A stretch of 35,223 bases of DNA from Acidobacteriota bacterium (GCA_947465645.1 CANIBQ010000054.1:1-35223), one strand, 5' to 3'. Shown: positions 1 through 7,538, numbered from the stretch's first letter. Translations and numbers: made by a program. The notes: a model not told the origin generated them from the sequence alone.

Positions 1-1
1 G

Positions 2-166
2 GGCTCGCTGCTTGGATTGTCCTCCCTGGTTGCGCCCTCCTGCCTGCTGAGGGACCACGCAACGGGTAACGACGCAGGATTGTTGATCATCTTTGGCGGC
101 ATGATTTTGTTCGCGACGGTGATTGGAGTTTACGACCTAGCTAGAACGCTTTCCATGTGTACGTAG
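2..166 (+). CDS. C-terminal fragment of a membrane protein (partial, 5' end outside window)
   Basis: An open frame enters from the left edge and ends at a TAG at 164-166, giving 54 residues. Two hydrophobic stretches are visible: one near the window edge (LLGLSSLVAPSCLL) and one near the end (LLIIFGGMILFATVIGV), which suggests the last two transmembrane helices of an integral membrane protein. No family can be named from so little. The stop codon lies inside the outer arm of the double-hairpin repeat that follows, so the repeat appears to set the end of this protein. The GC content is lower than in neighbouring genes. It could be a chance frame, but the hydrophobic periodicity argues for a real gene end. 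Confidence 0.45.
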   Translation, partial: GSLLGLSSLVAPSCLLRDHATGNDAGLLIIFGGMILFATVIGVYDLARTLSMCT

Positions 167-216
167 TGTCCGCCTTCAGGCGGACCGCGTGAGTCCGGCT
201 AAAGCCGGACACTACG
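162..216. repeat. Double-hairpin intergenic repeat (REP/BIME-like)
   Basis: Two adjacent hairpins: GTCCGCC (168-174) pairs with GGCGGAC (179-185) around TTCA, and GTCCGGC (193-199) pairs with GCCGGAC (204-210) around TAAA. An outer 11-bp inverted repeat (162-172 with 206-216) encloses both. The same two-hairpin design with TAAA-like loops recurs at 18939-18981 and 26340-26457. The left arm supplies the stop codon of the upstream membrane protein fragment. Positions 217-275 up to the GNAT stop show nothing else recognisable. Confidence 0.75.
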
Positions 217-275
217 CACTGATGAAAACCGTTCTACTAGTGGCGCGCCGCCAACACCGTCGCGAGCGCGGGAAG

Positions 276-785
276 TCAGCCTAATTCGTATTCATACCGC
301 GCCACGTAGTACGACCCCACCTGCCGGTGGCTGTGCAGACGGAAGCCGAACGTCTCGTACAGCGCCTTCAAGCGTACCCGCTCGTCATCACAATCAAGCC
401 GCAGATAGCGCTTCCCGAGCACGCCGGCGTGGGCGACCGCCCATGCGAGCAACGCCGTGGACACGCCGCGGCCGGCGAACCGCCTCCGCACGGCGAGACG
501 ATGAATGAACGCTGACTCGGCAGGCGCCGCGAGGTCGGGCCAGAACAGCAGGTCTTCGAGTTGAAAGCGGATCACGCCCGCGGGTTCCCCATCGGCTTCT
601 GCGATGAAGAACATGCCTGCCTGCACCTCAGCGGCGATGGACACGCTCGCCAGCTCACCCTCTCCCCACATGACAACGCCGCTGCGCGCATCGGCCCAGC
701 GGGACGCTTCGTTGAGGATGTCTTCGACGACGGCTGTGTCCGGGGAAGCGGCTCGTCTGACCGTCGTGTGGAGCGCCAGGGTCAC
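276..785 (-). CDS. GNAT-family N-acetyltransferase
   Basis: A 169-residue protein with the GNAT fold. The acetyl-CoA loop is seen as HRLAVRRRFAGRGVS (motif A, R-x-x-G-x-G/A type), preceded by the strand holding AGMFFIAEADGEPAGVIR and followed by a C-terminal ALYETFGF motif typical of motif B. It should transfer an acetyl group from acetyl-CoA to an amine on a small molecule or protein; the substrate cannot be read from the sequence. I chose the GTG at 785 because it overlaps the stop of the upstream acyltransferase in a GTGA junction, so the two are translationally coupled. The open frame continues further upstream, but only as an antisense-of-frame shadow of that acyltransferase. Confidence 0.85.
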   Translation of the reverse strand: MTLALHTTVRRAASPDTAVVEDILNEASRWADARSGVVMWGEGELASVSIAAEVQAGMFFIAEADGEPAGVIRFQLEDLLFWPDLAAPAESAFIHRLAVRRRFAGRGVSTALLAWAVAHAGVLGKRYLRLDCDDERVRLKALYETFGFRLHSHRQVGSYYVARYEYELG

Positions 786-2029
786 GCGTCGAGGCGAGAC
801 GAGGCAAAGGCGCGCGCGTGCGCCACCTCGGTGAGGATTTCCTGCTCCGTCAGCACCGTCGTCGAGCTCTTCGCGCGCCTGAAGATCCGGTCGACCATCT
901 CCTCGTCGGCGTCCACGCCGTGGCATTCGAGCCAGAACGTGACGTTCGATCGCCCTGACATCGGGCCGACCTCGATCTGCTGCGCGCGGCCGACCATTCC
1001 GGCCGGGACGCCCGAATAGACCGCATCCATCAGCTCCGGATCGTGCTTGCGGAAAGCTTTGACCACGGCGGCCGCGTGCACGCCCGTCGCCGTGCGGAAG
1101 GCATCGCGGCCGAACACCGGATAGTTGTCGGGAACCGGCTCCCTCGTCGCTTCCGACACGGCCTGCACGAGGTCGTTCAACCGCGTCAGGTCGCGCTCGA
1201 TCCACCCGAGCAGGACGAGGTTCACCATCAGCAGATCCAGGGGCGTGTTGCCGACGCGCTCGCCGATGCCGAGGATCGTACCGTGCACGCGCGAGGCGCC
1301 CGCTTCGAGCGCGAACAGGCTGTTCGCGGTGCCGATCCCTCGATCGTTGTGCCCGTGCCAGTCGATGCCGATGTCGGCGGTGCCTGCATCCTTCATCGTC
1401 TGCTTCGCGAACCGCACGAGGGCGCGGGTGCCGTCCGGAGTCGCGTGTCCCACCGTGTCGGCAATGCAGATGCGGGATGCGCCCGCGTGCACGGCCGTCG
1501 TGAACAGCCGGCGCAGCGTCTCGGGATCCGAGCGCGTCGTGTCTTCGGTGACATACATCACGCGCAGGCCCTCGCGGATGGCGAAGGCAATCGCATCCTC
1601 GGTGCAGCGCTGCAGATGGTCGACCGTCCAGTCTTCCGCGTAGCGGCGGATCGGGCTCGATCCGATGAAACAGCAGCACTCGATCGGCAGCCCCGTCCGC
1701 TGCTGAATCTCGGCGATCGGCTGCACGTCGCTGATGACCGTGCGCGCCGCGCAATTGGCCTGGATGCTCATCCGTCCGTCGACGATCTCGCGTGCGAGCC
1801 GCTCGACGTCGCGTACGACGTGGGCGCCGGCGCCCGGCAGGCCGATATCCGCGGTGTCGACGCCGATGCGATCGAGGAGGTGAAGGATCTGAAGCTTCTG
1901 TTCGATGGTGGGCGTGCGCACCGAGGGTGACTGCAGGCCGTCTCTCAGCGTCTCGTCGTCGAGCATGACGACCGGCGGCCGCGCGGCCGGTGCATGCCGG
2001 TTCCAGTCGTAGATGAGCGCCTTATTCAC
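782..2029 (-). CDS. LeuA-family (2-isopropylmalate/homocitrate synthase-like) acyltransferase
   Basis: A 415-residue DRE-TIM metallolyase-family enzyme. The N-terminal substrate loop reads DDETLRDGLQSPSV (about residues 24-37), and the metal-binding HxH motif appears as DWHGHNDRGIGTANS, followed by the GIGERVGNTPLD segment seen in isopropylmalate and homocitrate synthases. Family members condense acetyl-CoA with a 2-oxoacid in the cytosol. The protein is about 100 residues shorter than standard LeuA and lacks the C-terminal leucine-binding regulatory domain, so it may not be feedback-inhibited and the 2-oxoacid is uncertain. Start: a GTG at 2029 giving VNKALIYDWN is preferred over an upstream ATG at 2083, because the upstream small membrane gene stops at 2022-2024 and overlaps it by 8 nt. 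It is coupled downstream to the GNAT gene. Confidence 0.85.
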   Translation of the reverse strand: MNKALIYDWNRHAPAARPPVVMLDDETLRDGLQSPSVRTPTIEQKLQILHLLDRIGVDTADIGLPGAGAHVVRDVERLAREIVDGRMSIQANCAARTVISDVQPIAEIQQRTGLPIECCCFIGSSPIRRYAEDWTVDHLQRCTEDAIAFAIREGLRVMYVTEDTTRSDPETLRRLFTTAVHAGASRICIADTVGHATPDGTRALVRFAKQTMKDAGTADIGIDWHGHNDRGIGTANSLFALEAGASRVHGTILGIGERVGNTPLDLLMVNLVLLGWIERDLTRLNDLVQAVSEATREPVPDNYPVFGRDAFRTATGVHAAAVVKAFRKHDPELMDAVYSGVPAGMVGRAQQIEVGPMSGRSNVTFWLECHGVDADEEMVDRIFRRAKSSTTVLTEQEILTEVAHARAFASSRLDA

Positions 2030-2297
2030 GTCCGGAACCCGGAACGAGAAACCAGGAACCAGCCCACCCGCCGGCCACCACAACCGCGGTCCACATCAGC
2101 CCCTGGAGAACGGACCGCCGTATCGCGGGCGCCATGACCTCCTCGATGGTGACGGGGGCGCCGCCTCCTGCCGCGAGTGCGGGCCGCTTCAGGGCGACAT
2201 ATTGACGCGCACCGGACGCGGTGACGCGATCCTGCACGACGGCAAAGACGACCAGCGCCGCGACGAACGTCACTCCAAGGATCGTTCGCGACACCAT
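2022..2297 (-). CDS. Small two-helix membrane protein, function unknown
   Basis: A 91-residue protein with an N-terminal helix (ILGVTFVAALVVFAVV, residues 6-21) and a second helix near the C-terminus (LMWTAVVVAGGWAGSWFLV), joined by about 45 polar residues. I do not recognise a family. Support for a real gene: a good Shine-Dalgarno GGAGGG about 8 nt before the ATG at 2297, a TATAAT box at 2323-2318 on the same strand, and an 8-nt overlap of its stop with the GTG start of the LeuA-family gene. It is probably the first gene of a three-gene operon with the acyltransferase and GNAT. Confidence 0.65.
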   Translation of the reverse strand: MVSRTILGVTFVAALVVFAVVQDRVTASGARQYVALKRPALAAGGGAPVTIEEVMAPAIRRSVLQGLMWTAVVVAGGWAGSWFLVPGSGRE

Positions 2298-2317
2298 CAG
2301 TTCGACCCTCCCAGTAG

Positions 2318-2323
2318 ATTATA
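2318..2323 (-). promoter_or_regulatory. -10 box (TATAAT) for the membrane protein / LeuA-like / GNAT operon
   Basis: A perfect TATAAT reads on the minus strand at 2323-2318. A start site about 7 nt downstream (near 2311) would give a leader of about 14 nt that begins with the GGAGGG ribosome site of the gene starting at 2297. No good -35 hexamer is visible. Confidence 0.5.
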
Positions 2324-2360
2324 CGGCCGACCTTCCGGCCGTCGGGCGTGGCTCTTGCTA

Positions 2361-2403
2361 TCTCGAGAGATGCGATTCCAACACCCGCATCCCTCGAGAG
2401 GAG
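2361..2403 (+). promoter_or_regulatory. 5' leader hairpin touching the ribosome-binding site of the CBS gene
   Basis: The arms 2361-2374 and 2386-2399 pair over 14 positions with one mismatch, around an 11-nt loop. The right arm runs into the Shine-Dalgarno GAGGAG (2398-2403), so the folded RNA covers its first bases. Start codon ATG at 2413. A smaller hairpin (ACGGCC/GGCCGT, 2323-2342) lies upstream. This could control translation or stabilise the message; the pairing is seen, the role is inferred. Confidence 0.5.
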
Positions 2404-2412
2404 AACAAGCCC

Positions 2413-2841
2413 ATGAATATCCGCGAAGTCATGACCCCCAACCCGCGCTGTGTGTCGCCAGACGACAGCATTCAGAGTGCCGCGCAGATCATGCGCGACG
2501 AAGACACCGGCGCGGTGCCCGTCTGCGACAACGGTCGCGCCGTCGGCATCGTGACCGACCGCGACATCGTCATCCGGGCGATCGCCGATGGCCAGCCCAA
2601 CCGGCCGGTGCGCGACATCGCGACCCGGGACGTCATTTCCGTCAGCCCCGATACCTCCACGCGCGAGGCGGCCGAGCTCATGAGCGAACACCAGGTCCGG
2701 CGCCTGCCCGTCGTCGACGGTGAACGCCTGGTCGGCATCGTCTCACTTGGCGACCTGGCAGTGAAAGAAGCCAAGGACAGCCGTGTCGGAGACACGCTAG
2801 AGCACATTTCCGAGGGAGTGAAGGAGAGGGAGCGAGGGTAA
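2413..2841 (+). CDS. CBS domain-pair protein
   Basis: A 142-residue stand-alone Bateman module. The first CBS motif covers residues 1-60 (MTPNP, then TGAVPVCDNGRAVGIVTDRD) and the second residues 65-130 (RDVISVSPDTS, then RRLPVVDGERLVGIVSLGDL). Such modules usually bind adenosine nucleotides (AMP, ATP, SAM) between the two repeats and act as energy or ligand sensors; which ligand applies is not visible. The start is supported by GAGAGGAG 9-14 nt upstream. It is preceded by a leader hairpin that overlaps that ribosome site, and followed by a long inverted repeat shared with the convergent DUF6152 gene. No partner domain is fused. Confidence 0.9.
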   Translation: MNIREVMTPNPRCVSPDDSIQSAAQIMRDEDTGAVPVCDNGRAVGIVTDRDIVIRAIADGQPNRPVRDIATRDVISVSPDTSTREAAELMSEHQVRRLPVVDGERLVGIVSLGDLAVKEAKDSRVGDTLEHISEGVKERERG

Positions 2842-2849
2842 GGAAGGGT

Positions 2850-2945
2850 CTCGGCTCTGGGCGTTAGGCTCTGGCTCAACAGCCGGAGCCTAACGCCCTA
2901 AGCCGAGTGCCCAAAGCCTAGAGCCTAGAGCCAAGTTAGAGCCGA
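2850..2945. terminator. Long heptamer-built hairpin between convergent genes (likely bidirectional terminator)
   Basis: Arms 2850-2876 and 2881-2907 are 27 nt each, match at 24 positions and are separated by only CAAC. The arms are built from variants of the heptamer GGCTCTG. Further right, AGCCTAG (2915-2921, 2922-2928) and AGCCAAG (2929-2935) continue the array in tandem up to the DUF6152 stop. The pairing would end or protect transcripts from both sides. There is no T-run, so intrinsic termination is not certain. Confidence 0.65.
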
Positions 2946-2946
2946 G

Positions 2947-3336
2947 TTACTGGCCGAGATCGGCGACGAACAGCGACTTGCCGGCGGAATTGATAATCGA
3001 ATTGGCAATCGCTCGCGAGGTCACGGCCCTGCCGCCGAAGCCCTTGACCTGCACCTGCTCACCCACCGAGAGTGTCTTGCGCGACCATCCGCTCCGCTCG
3101 AGCGCGAGGGTGCTGGCCATTTCGAAGTTCCAGGTCGTCACAGTCCCCTTCTCGTCTTTCACGTCGACATAGAAATGGGTGTGCGGGTTCGTCCATTCGA
3201 CCTTGGACACGACGCCCTGCACCGAGACCGGCTTCTTCGCGTCGTACTCGACGGGCCACGAGTGGTGCGCGATGGCCGGTACCGCGATGGCGAGCACGCC
3301 CAGTGCAGCCAGGATGAAGCCAAGCTTGGTTCTCAT
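2947..3336 (-). CDS. DUF6152-family exported protein
   Basis: A 129-residue protein with an N-terminal signal peptide (MRTKLGFILAALGVLAIAVPAIA, cleavage before HHS). The mature part has the pattern I associate with DUF6152: HHSWPVEYDAKKPV, GVVSKVEWTNPHTHFYVDV, then a WNFEMAS segment and a glycine-rich GFGG strand. This is a small beta-rich, OB-like periplasmic protein of unknown role, common in acidobacteria and some proteobacteria. The two histidines straight after the cleavage site and the NPHTHF motif could bind metal, which is inference. The ATG is preceded by GAGGAG about 9 nt upstream. Confidence 0.85.
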   Translation of the reverse strand: MRTKLGFILAALGVLAIAVPAIAHHSWPVEYDAKKPVSVQGVVSKVEWTNPHTHFYVDVKDEKGTVTTWNFEMASTLALERSGWSRKTLSVGEQVQVKGFGGRAVTSRAIANSIINSAGKSLFVADLGQ

Positions 3337-3413
3337 TCCACTACTCCTCTATCGAATGACGGGACCTTGCTGCGCATTATGAGTGCGACCGCCCCGGACG
3401 GTCAACTGCGTGG

Positions 3414-3617
3414 TTACTGCGTGAAATACAACGCCGCCACCAGCGCGAGCACGATCAGGATGACGATGGCGACGATGGGCAGCCTCGCACGGCGGGGACG
3501 ATCGAAGATCGGCCCATCCGTCGGGGGCTTGATCCGCGGTTCGGTCGTCGCGGTGCCGCACCGGTAGCAGATGAGGGCCTTGCCGGCGATCTCCGTCCCG
3601 CAGTGTTTGCAGAGCAT
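3414..3617 (-). CDS. Zinc-ribbon, single-pass membrane protein
   Basis: A 67-residue protein. An N-terminal zinc ribbon of the CKHC...CYRC type (CxxC at residues 3-6 and 17-20) is followed by a proline- and arginine-rich linker and a C-terminal transmembrane helix ([20 protein letters not shown]). The ribbon should face the cytosol. The function is unknown; small proteins like this are often anchors or modulators. It is transcribed divergently from the rhomboid gene with 27 bp between start codons, and no Shine-Dalgarno is visible. It is short, but the paired CxxC motifs plus one clean helix make it convincing. Confidence 0.75.
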   Translation of the reverse strand: MLCKHCGTEIAGKALICYRCGTATTEPRIKPPTDGPIFDRPRRARLPIVAIVILIVLALVAALYFTQ

Positions 3618-3644
3618 CGTGCCTGGTAATGTACTCTAGCCTCG
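3618..3644. promoter_or_regulatory. 27-bp divergent promoter region, probable near-leaderless starts
   Basis: On the plus strand TACTCT (3632-3637) sits 7 nt before the rhomboid ATG. On the minus strand TACATT (3633-3628) sits 10 nt before the zinc-ribbon ATG. The two boxes share two base pairs back to back. Both would place transcription starts at or within a few nt of the start codons. Confidence 0.4.
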
Positions 3645-4316
3645 ATGATCCCGCTGCGCGACGTCATCCCAACGCGGACGACGCCGTACACCACCATCTC
3701 GCTGATCGTCCTCAACTTGCTCGCCTTCGCGTATCAGCTCTCTCTCGGCGAGCGGGTCAACGACTTCATCCTGTACTTCGGCCTCATCCCGGCGGCGTTT
3801 TCGTGGGTGTCGGTCTTCTCGTCGATGTTCCTGCACGGCGGCTTCCTGCACGCCGGCGGAAACATGCTGTACCTGTGGATCTTCGGCGACAACGTCGAAG
3901 ACCGCATGGGGCACGGCCGCTTCCTCGTCTTCTACCTGCTGTGCGGTGTCGCCGCGGCGCTGGCGCAGACGATCGTCAATCCTGATTCGGTCGTGCCGAT
4001 GGTCGGCGCAAGCGGCGCGGTCGCGGGCGTGATGGGCGCGTACTTCGTCCTCTACCCCCACTCCCGCATCGTCACGCTCATCCCGCTGTTCGTGTACTTC
4101 CATGTGATGGAAGTGCCGGCGATCTTCTTCCTGGGGATCTGGTTCCTGATGCAGTTCTTCAGCGGCGTCGGATCAATCGCCACCGCCGTGCCCGGCGAGC
4201 CCGGAGGCGGCATCGCCTTCTGGGCGCACGTCGCCGGGTTCCTCGCCGGCATGAGCAGCGTGTTCGTCTTCAGGCGTCCCGAGCGGCAGCGGGTGGAATG
4301 GTGGCATGACGTGTAG
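3645..4316 (+). CDS. Rhomboid-family intramembrane serine protease
   Basis: A 223-residue integral membrane protein with about six helices. The rhomboid signature is intact: HGGFLHAGGN (H64, H69, N73) in helix 2, catalytic serine in GASG (S123) in helix 4, and the catalytic histidine in AHVAGF (H195) in helix 6. The enzyme should cleave transmembrane substrates within the lipid bilayer; the substrate is unknown. The N-terminus MIPLRDVIPTRTTP is typical of this bacterial subgroup. Start at 3645, with no Shine-Dalgarno but a TANNNT box 7 nt upstream. It converges on the caspase-like gene with 5 bp between stop codons. Confidence 0.92.
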   Translation: MIPLRDVIPTRTTPYTTISLIVLNLLAFAYQLSLGERVNDFILYFGLIPAAFSWVSVFSSMFLHGGFLHAGGNMLYLWIFGDNVEDRMGHGRFLVFYLLCGVAAALAQTIVNPDSVVPMVGASGAVAGVMGAYFVLYPHSRIVTLIPLFVYFHVMEVPAIFFLGIWFLMQFFSGVGSIATAVPGEPGGGIAFWAHVAGFLAGMSSVFVFRRPERQRVEWWHDV

Positions 4317-4321
4317 ACGGA

Positions 4322-5293
4322 TCAGGATCGAGTTCTGATCTTCTGTGCGATCCGCGCGAGCTGGACCAGGATCGTCTCAAGCTCCGCCTGATACTCGGCG
4401 TCCGACATGGAGTCCTTGCGTTCCCTCAGGTCTTCGAGCTGCGATTCGAGTATCACGCGCTGGAGATCGAGGGCGGCCATCGCGGCGTCGGCGCTGGCCG
4501 AGCCGGGCTCGGGGTCGAGGTAGACGGTGCGCGCCAGCCTGCCGTCCAGGCCCGGCGCTTCGGCTTCACGACCTACCCGATCGCCATCGTCATCGAGAAG
4601 CGGCCGTTCCGTGGAGAGCTGCCCCTTCTGGTCGTAATATTCCTTCACGCCGGCGCTGGCCGCCGCAAACGCTTCCCAGATCGAGACGCGTCCGTTCTTG
4701 TCGAGATCGCTCGACGTCGCGCCGAGCGCCTTGACGAAGTACTCGGGAAAGACCGTTGCGAACCGCTGCGCGGCGGAATCGGTGGCGGTGACGACCACGC
4801 GGCCGCGCTGCGAGAGCTCTTCCAGAAAGGGAAAGCTCGATTCGGTCGTGTTCACGACGACGAGGCGCCCGGGCATGCCCTCGAGCATCCCCTTCCACTC
4901 TCCGGCGCTGAGATCCGGACCTACGAGGTTGAACTTGGCGTCGGTCCCGTCGAAGGTCCCGTGTCCAAGCAGCACGAGCAGCAGCGTGTCATCGCGGGTC
5001 AGCCGGCGGTGCAGGTCGCCGAGGAGCCTGCGCAGGTTCTCCGCAGTCGCCTGGGACGTGCCTGTGTTTCCTTCGTCCAGCACGGCGACGTTCGCATCAT
5101 CAAACGTAAACGTAGTCTTCAGCGCGACGGCGAGGCCCGCCCGCCACCTCTGTTGCTGGGCCGCGTACTTCTCGCCGCCCGCCGCACCCGAGATGATGAG
5201 CGCGTAACGTTCTCCCGCTGCCGCGATCGCCGGAAGAAGCAGCACGAGCAAGAGGCAGATCGGGAGTTGGCTGGCTGGGCGTTGGAAGATCAC
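4322..5293 (-). CDS. Exported caspase/C13-like pseudopeptidase with EF-hand
   Basis: A 323-residue protein with a signal peptide (hydrophobic core PICLLLVLLLPAIAAA). The caspase-haemoglobinase fold is suggested by strand-helix order, by LLVLLGHGTFDG with the usual active-site His (H111), and by VVVNTTESS where C13 peptidases have a strand ending in ACESG. Here the nucleophile position is T150, and the mature protein contains no cysteine at all, so it should be catalytically dead. A canonical EF-hand loop follows (D196, D198, N200, G201, E207), suggesting calcium binding. The C-terminal 60 residues are helical (AALDLQRVILESQLEDL) and may be a coiled coil. GTG 5293 overlaps the upstream stop as GTGA. 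It is the last gene of the MoxR operon. The fold assignment is inference from motifs. Confidence 0.75.
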   Translation of the reverse strand: MIFQRPASQLPICLLLVLLLPAIAAAGERYALIISGAAGGEKYAAQQQRWRAGLAVALKTTFTFDDANVAVLDEGNTGTSQATAENLRRLLGDLHRRLTRDDTLLLVLLGHGTFDGTDAKFNLVGPDLSAGEWKGMLEGMPGRLVVVNTTESSFPFLEELSQRGRVVVTATDSAAQRFATVFPEYFVKALGATSSDLDKNGRVSIWEAFAAASAGVKEYYDQKGQLSTERPLLDDDGDRVGREAEAPGLDGRLARTVYLDPEPGSASADAAMAALDLQRVILESQLEDLRERKDSMSDAEYQAELETILVQLARIAQKIRTRS

Positions 5294-7509
5294 CTGAGCC
5301 CCCAGCGTCGGCGAAGGATCCATTCGGCGGCAAGCAGCATCACGATCGCCGCAAAGATCCACGCGGTGTGCCAGAGATCTTCCAGCCGCGGCTGAGGCGG
5401 CTCCGCGTCCGGCCGGGACAGGAGCCCGGGCAGGTGCGAGGCGTCGTTCGCGGTCAGGTACTGGCCACCGCTGGCGCGCGCCACGCGGCGCAATACGTCC
5501 TCATTCAGGCGGGGATCGGCCATCTCGCGGTCGGTGCCGCCGATGAGCACGGACCGCTGAGCCGACCCGAGCACTGCGCCGCCGCGCCGCGCTTCGGCCG
5601 TGATGCGATAGATGCCAGGCTGGTCGAAACGAACCTCGCTGCCGTAGCGGCCGAGACTCGGGTCGGTCAGCGCGCCGCGGAGGTCGCGCGTCTCGCCGCC
5701 AGGCAGCGTGAGCCGCATGCTGACGTCGGCATCCGGCACGGGCGCGAACTCCTCGTTGCGCACGTCCACGCCAACCGGCACCGCGTCGCCGACCGCCATT
5801 CCGGCCAGGGGCGCGATCGACACCCGATCGGGCGCCGACGCGCCAAGCCATCGCACCGCCTGACGCCAGAACAGCTCGAAGGTGCGATCGTCGGCCGGCA
5901 TCTGCATCCGCCAGCGCCACGACGCTTCGCCGGTAAACATCATCGACCGGCCCTGTCCGTATCGCTGGACGGCGACGAGCGGCCGGGATCCATCCACGGC
6001 GTGGACGAGCGCCAGCACCTGGGCGCCCGGACGCGGCGCGCCAAGCCCGGCGGCCCCGGCCAGCGGCGGCACCGACTTCCAGCGCTTCGCGTTGTCCTCG
6101 GCGCTCGAACCGATTCGCATCACGGGATGCGATTCGCCCTGCAGCGTCACCGAAACCGAAAACGCCGTTTCCTGACGCGAGGAGGCCGGCACGACGCCGC
6201 CGCCGCGGTTGGTGAGTCCGAGCGGCAGCACGTCTTCGAGTGCGGTGCCCAGGAGTCCCTGGCGGTCGAACGACTTTGCCCCGAGCACGAGCAGTCCGCC
6301 TCCCCGCTCGCCGACGAAGCCAGCGGCCATCTCGAGGTCCGCGCGCGTCAGCGCGTCAGCTTCCATGTTAGCGAGCACGAGCACGTCGTACTCGTAGAGC
6401 GTCTTGCGGTCCTCCGGGAAACCCGAGGCCAGCCGCGGCGCGCGCGCATCCGTGGACTGGACGAAGTAGGTCCCGTCCCCTTTGACGTCCTGTCCCTTCC
6501 GGACGACGGAATCAACCTCGAGGCCGGAATCGGCAGCGAGCGCTCTCTTCACGAATGAGTGCTCGAAGCCCGGCGCACCCTCGACGACGAGCACGCGGCG
6601 GCGGCGGCCGGCCGGCTCCACGAGCACGCCTCGCCGGTTGTTCTCGAGCACGAGCTCGCCCGACGCGGATGGAATCTCCACCGTGTACTCCGTCGGCATG
6701 TCGCGCGACGGTGACACGGTAAAGACCGCTCGAATCGGACTGCCGTCGCCGGCAGGCGTGACGCGTCGGAGGTCGATCGGCCGGCCGTTCTCGAGCACGC
6801 GGAGATCGAAGGGGGCGTCAGCGCCGCGGCTGACCGCGGCCACCGTGAGGTCGATCGATGAGTCCGTCATCGCCCCGTCGCCAGCCGAGACGTCCGTCAC
6901 TTCGAAGTCGGAGGCGACGTGAGGCGTGCCGACTCCCACGGTGAAGACCGGCGCGGCGCCGGCATCGACGGCGTGGGCCGCCTCCTCGCGGCCGGTGTCT
7001 CCTCCGTCGGAAATCACCACGATCGCGGCGACGCGGCGATCGCGATAGCGCTCCCTCACGGCGCGCAGCGCGCCGGACAGATCGCTCCGGCCATCGGTCG
7101 CGCTCGAGATCGGCGTGTCGGCGGCCGCCTGGGTGAGCGTGTTGCCAAACGTCCAGACGTCCGGGCGGAAGCGGCCGGCCAGCCCCGCGAGCAGGTCGCG
7201 TTCGAGCAGCTCGCGAGCGGCATCAATCCGCGGACGGCCATCGGCGTCCGCCACCTGCATGCTGCGGGAAATGTCGACGAGGATGGGGACGACCGCGTCG
7301 CTGGTCGCCTCAGGCGGCATCACCCGCACGGGACGGAGCAGGCAGGCGACGAGCAGCAGCAGCGTCAGGGCGCGCAGTGCCGACAGCGCCGTACGGCGGC
7401 CCAGGGGCAGCGGGACGATCGCGCCCGAATACGACGCCCACGCGACAGCGATGACGGCCGCCGCGAGCAGCGTGAGCACCCACCAGGGAAGCGCGAGGGC
7501 GAATGTCAT
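5290..7509 (-). CDS. Membrane VWA / glutamine amidotransferase-like protein
   Basis: A 739-residue protein. Two N-terminal helices (about 8-28 and 44-60) are followed by a von Willebrand A domain with the MIDAS start DISRS (D79, S81, S83) and VVISDGGDTG. A CARDB-like beta region comes next, then a class-I GATase-like segment (VLVVEGAPGFEH, ending ERGGGLLVLGAKSF, about 310-440). The domain appears inactive because no catalytic Cys is visible in the nucleophile elbow. Another beta region follows and a final helix (AWIFAAIVMLLAAEWILRRR) anchors the C-terminus. It probably binds partner proteins through metal-dependent VWA contacts outside the membrane. The gene is coupled by a GTGA overlap to the pseudopeptidase and lies 29 nt after DUF4175. 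Confidence 0.88.
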   Translation of the reverse strand: MTFALALPWWVLTLLAAAVIAVAWASYSGAIVPLPLGRRTALSALRALTLLLLVACLLRPVRVMPPEATSDAVVPILVDISRSMQVADADGRPRIDAARELLERDLLAGLAGRFRPDVWTFGNTLTQAAADTPISSATDGRSDLSGALRAVRERYRDRRVAAIVVISDGGDTGREEAAHAVDAGAAPVFTVGVGTPHVASDFEVTDVSAGDGAMTDSSIDLTVAAVSRGADAPFDLRVLENGRPIDLRRVTPAGDGSPIRAVFTVSPSRDMPTEYTVEIPSASGELVLENNRRGVLVEPAGRRRRVLVVEGAPGFEHSFVKRALAADSGLEVDSVVRKGQDVKGDGTYFVQSTDARAPRLASGFPEDRKTLYEYDVLVLANMEADALTRADLEMAAGFVGERGGGLLVLGAKSFDRQGLLGTALEDVLPLGLTNRGGGVVPASSRQETAFSVSVTLQGESHPVMRIGSSAEDNAKRWKSVPPLAGAAGLGAPRPGAQVLALVHAVDGSRPLVAVQRYGQGRSMMFTGEASWRWRMQMPADDRTFELFWRQAVRWLGASAPDRVSIAPLAGMAVGDAVPVGVDVRNEEFAPVPDADVSMRLTLPGGETRDLRGALTDPSLGRYGSEVRFDQPGIYRITAEARRGGAVLGSAQRSVLIGGTDREMADPRLNEDVLRRVARASGGQYLTANDASHLPGLLSRPDAEPPQPRLEDLWHTAWIFAAIVMLLAAEWILRRRWGLR

Positions 7510-7518
7510 GACAGAACC

Positions 7519-7536
7519 GGAGGCCTAAAGGCCCCT
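7519..7536. repeat. Short hairpin in the DUF4175-VWA gap
   Basis: GGCC (7522-7525) pairs with GGCC (7530-7533) around TAAA, with weak extension outwards. The TAAA loop resembles the double-hairpin repeats elsewhere in the window, so this may be a decayed half-copy. It occupies most of the 29-nt gap, the second-largest inside the MoxR operon, and could affect message processing. Confidence 0.35.
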
Positions 7537-7538
7537 CT

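Noticed and set aside
276..1754. 492-residue frame joining the GNAT gene with an upstream segment
   Set aside because: The part upstream of 785 is an out-of-frame reading of the LeuA-family gene; only the GNAT part is real.
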